7,394 nt of DNA, from contig JAICND010000065.1 in NCBI GenBank assembly GCA_025929005.1, forward strand, positions 1 through 7,394, read 5' to 3'. The first letter of the stretch is position 1, and each line of letters begins with the position of its first letter. The position numbers and the translations under genes were made by a program. This document shows positions 6,021-7,394 of this stretch, piece after piece. A model generated the notes under the pieces. That model had not been told where the DNA came from, searched no databases, and saw only the letters and a list, made by a program, of their open reading frames with translations. The DNA comes from Acidimicrobiia bacterium. GTDB taxonomy: Bacteria > Actinomycetota > Acidimicrobiia > Spongiisociales > ZC4RG35.

Positions 6021-7031
6021 CAGACCAGCCTATATCCACCGTCACCTTCGAGGGTTCTTCCCTTAGTGACGGCAACGATTCTGCTGGTCGCTGCCTGCAC
6101 CTCCAATCCCCCCGCTGGCCCGTCGACTGCGCCGACCGCGACGTCGTCATTAACATCTGTATCAACCTCACCACCGCAGGTTTGGAGCCGGCGAGCTCCG
6201 CTCGGGATTGCCCGTTCGGAGATGCCCGCCGTGGTGGTCGACGACCTCATCTACGTCGTAGGCGGATTGGTGTCAGGACCCCAGGGATACGCGGCCACCG
6301 ACGGGGTCGAGCGATACCGACCCGAAGAGGACCGGTGGGAGCCCTTGCCGGTACTCCCCACACCCAGACATCACACCATGGCTGCCGCGGCCGACGGCCT
6401 CATCTACGTGCTCGGGGGCTACGGCCCCGACGGATTCAACGCCGTCGCCGGATCGTGGGTCTACGACCAGACTTCGTGGTCTGAGATTGTGGATCTTCCC
6501 GAAGCGGTGGGGGCAGGAGCCGCCGCTGCCATCGATGCCACCGTGTACCTGGTAGGGGGAGTGCCCGACGGCACCTCCGCCCTCGGCTATGACCCCGCCG
6601 CCAACACCTGGACCTCCCTCGTTCCGATGAGCCAGCCCCGCGAACACTTCGCATTGGTGGTTTATGAAGGCGAGCTCTGGGCACTCGGAGGACGTTGGAA
6701 CGGGGTCATGCTCGATTCGGTTGAGATCTTCAACCCGGGCGCCGGCACCTGGCGGGAGGGACCCTCGATGATGGACGCCCGCTCAGGATTTGGGGCGGCA
6801 GTAGTGGGTGATGCGCTGACCGTGGGAGGCGGCGAAGTCTTCGACCCGACCCGTACCCTCACCGAGGTCGAGCGGCTGGTTGACGGAGTCTGGATGCCTG
6901 GACCTGTCCTGCCTGTGCCACTCCACGGAGTGCCGATGGCGGCAGTTGGCAACAACCTCTATGTGATCGGCGGTTCCGAGGAGGCTGGTGACGTGGTCAA
7001 CTCCCCCTACACCTGGCTGCTGGGCGGCTAA
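6006..7031 (+). CDS. Kelch-repeat lipoprotein (six-bladed beta-propeller)
   Basis: 341 residues. A signal peptide ends in lipobox LVAAC, so Cys31 should be lipidated and the protein anchored on the outer face of the cytoplasmic membrane. A Ser/Thr/Pro-rich linker (about 32-60) follows. The rest shows six Kelch motifs, each with the typical hydrophobic strand plus Gly pair: YVVGG (83-87), YVLGG (134-138), YLVGG (181-185), WALGG (225-229), TVGGG (272-276) and YVIGG (319-323). The spacing is about 44-51 residues, with downstream Tyr/Phe-Asp/Asn-Pro and Trp positions such as YDPAANTW (195-202) and FNPGAGTW (242-249). Such propellers usually bind proteins or sugars; no enzyme residues are recognised. 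Start: ATG 6006 has no Shine-Dalgarno but gives a leader with Arg16. GTG 6066 would leave only ten residues before the Cys and no positive charge. Its stop overlaps that of the next gene. Confidence 0.87.
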   Translation: MQITHQTSLYPPSPSRVLPLVTATILLVAACTSNPPAGPSTAPTATSSLTSVSTSPPQVWSRRAPLGIARSEMPAVVVDDLIYVVGGLVSGPQGYAATDGVERYRPEEDRWEPLPVLPTPRHHTMAAAADGLIYVLGGYGPDGFNAVAGSWVYDQTSWSEIVDLPEAVGAGAAAAIDATVYLVGGVPDGTSALGYDPAANTWTSLVPMSQPREHFALVVYEGELWALGGRWNGVMLDSVEIFNPGAGTWREGPSMMDARSGFGAAVVGDALTVGGGEVFDPTRTLTEVERLVDGVWMPGPVLPVPLHGVPMAAVGNNLYVIGGSEEAGDVVNSPYTWLLGG

Positions 7032-7297
7032 GCGCTAGGTATCTCGACCAGGGTTCCGGTCCGCAGGTCGAGCACGAACTCCTTGTGGCTGCGGTTGTCC
7101 GCGATCCATCTGGAGAGTTGGGCGCCTTGGCGCCGCACGATCCACCACGCGTAATCCTCGGATTCACCGAACACGTCCCGGGCGTCCCGGGCCGAGTTGA
7201 CGGCGTCTTCCTCCACCTCAAAAGTGCCTATCAGCCGCTGGCTGATAGGCGCTCCCGGAGGTAGGTGTGGTTCAACGAATTCAACAGCCTCGAACAT
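7028..7297 (-). CDS. Conserved-looking 89-residue protein of unknown function
   Basis: Hydrophilic, acidic-start protein without signal peptide, membrane segment or Cys. It has a Trp pair (DYAWWIVRR, residues 48-56), a further SRWIADNR (62-69) and an ending LDLRTGTLVEI (76-86) that looks like a beta hairpin. I do not recognise the family. Codon third positions are mostly G or C in this frame, and an AGGG lies a few bases before ATG 7297, so the gene is credible. It starts 16 bases after the acyl-CoA synthetase stop and is probably cotranscribed with it. Its TAG (7030-7028) overlaps the TAA of the Kelch gene on the other strand. Codons near 15-25 contain a perfect palindrome. Confidence 0.75.
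   Translation of the reverse strand: MFEAVEFVEPHLPPGAPISQRLIGTFEVEEDAVNSARDARDVFGESEDYAWWIVRRQGAQLSRWIADNRSHKEFVLDLRTGTLVEIPSA
7223..7253. repeat. Perfect inverted repeat with 11-bp arms inside the 89-residue gene
   Basis: GCCTATCAGCC at 7226-7236 and its exact complement GGCTGATAGGC at 7240-7250 are separated by three bases. After one mismatch (G-U in plus-strand RNA) two more base pairs extend it to 7223-7253. In the minus-strand transcript the hairpin is followed by ACTTTTGAGG, a weak U run, so it resembles a poor intrinsic terminator. It could also be a protein-binding dyad or a short dispersed repeat. It encodes part of SQRLIG in the overlapping gene. Confidence 0.8.
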
Positions 7298-7313
7298 CCT
7301 GCCCTATGCCCGC

Positions 7314-7394
7314 CTACGCTCCCATCAGTAAATCAGCGTACTGGTCGCGCACAAGCTTTTTGTCGAACTTTCCTGTTCCGGTTTTGGGAATCTG
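7314..7394 (-). CDS. Acyl-CoA synthetase (AMP-binding family), last 26 residues (runs off the right edge)
   Basis: Only the C-terminus is present: IPKTGTGKFDKKLVRDQYAD and a few more residues, then TAG at 7316-7314. This is the A10 motif of adenylate-forming enzymes. The Lys in TGTGKFDKK is the one that catalyses acyl-adenylate formation. The KFDKK form is typical of fatty-acyl-CoA ligases of the FadD/AlkK sort, which activate carboxylic acids with ATP and CoA. The exact substrate cannot be told from this fragment. Missing upstream sequence is due to the window edge, not truncation. The 89-residue gene follows after 16 bases. Confidence 0.85.
   Translation of the reverse strand, partial: QIPKTGTGKFDKKLVRDQYADLLMGA

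Noticed and set aside
6023..6088. Separated inverted repeat GACCAGC ... GCTGGTC near the Kelch start
   Set aside because: Seven-base arms with a 52-base spacer are expected by chance in GC-rich DNA.

Overview
The window looks like a piece of a high-GC actinobacterial chromosome. The enoyl-ACP reductase resembles mycobacterial InhA, several genes start with GTG, and genes are tightly packed with 4-base overlaps. The style of the Ddl and Mur ligase proteins suggests a lineage such as Acidimicrobiia, but I cannot prove this without a search. There is no RNA gene, CRISPR array, insertion sequence or phage gene, and no gene-free stretch longer than 300 bases. The two end genes are cut by the window edges.

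Left third (about 1-2961, minus strand): a three-gene operon read right to left. It holds an alpha/beta hydrolase, a MurF-type Mur ligase whose N-terminus is a membrane domain, and the N-terminal two thirds of a D-alanine--D-alanine ligase. Hydrolase and Mur ligase share an ATGA stop/start, and ddl follows after 12 bases. Ddl and MurF perform consecutive steps of peptidoglycan precursor synthesis, so the unit probably works on a D-Ala-D-Ala (or related dipeptide) ligation at the membrane. The place of the hydrolase in it is unknown.

Centre (about 3027-4844, plus strand): a six-helix membrane sensor histidine kinase with a GAF domain. It is divergent from the cell-wall operon and convergent with fabI, and no response regulator is visible. 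The junction with fabI is an 18-bp tandem duplication that gives both genes a second in-frame stop codon.

Right part (4849-7394): an operon on the minus strand of a small four-helix membrane protein followed by an InhA/FabI-type enoyl-ACP reductase (fatty acid elongation). Next comes a plus-strand six-bladed Kelch-repeat lipoprotein, whose 5' end overlaps that operon's. Last is a minus-strand pair: the extreme C-terminus of an acyl-CoA synthetase and an 89-residue unknown protein that carries a perfect 11-bp-arm palindrome inside its coding sequence.

The most unusual item is the membrane-domain Mur ligase in its operon with a hydrolase and Ddl. Other points of interest are the altered drug-binding-site motif of FabI, the duplicated stop region and the intragenic palindrome.
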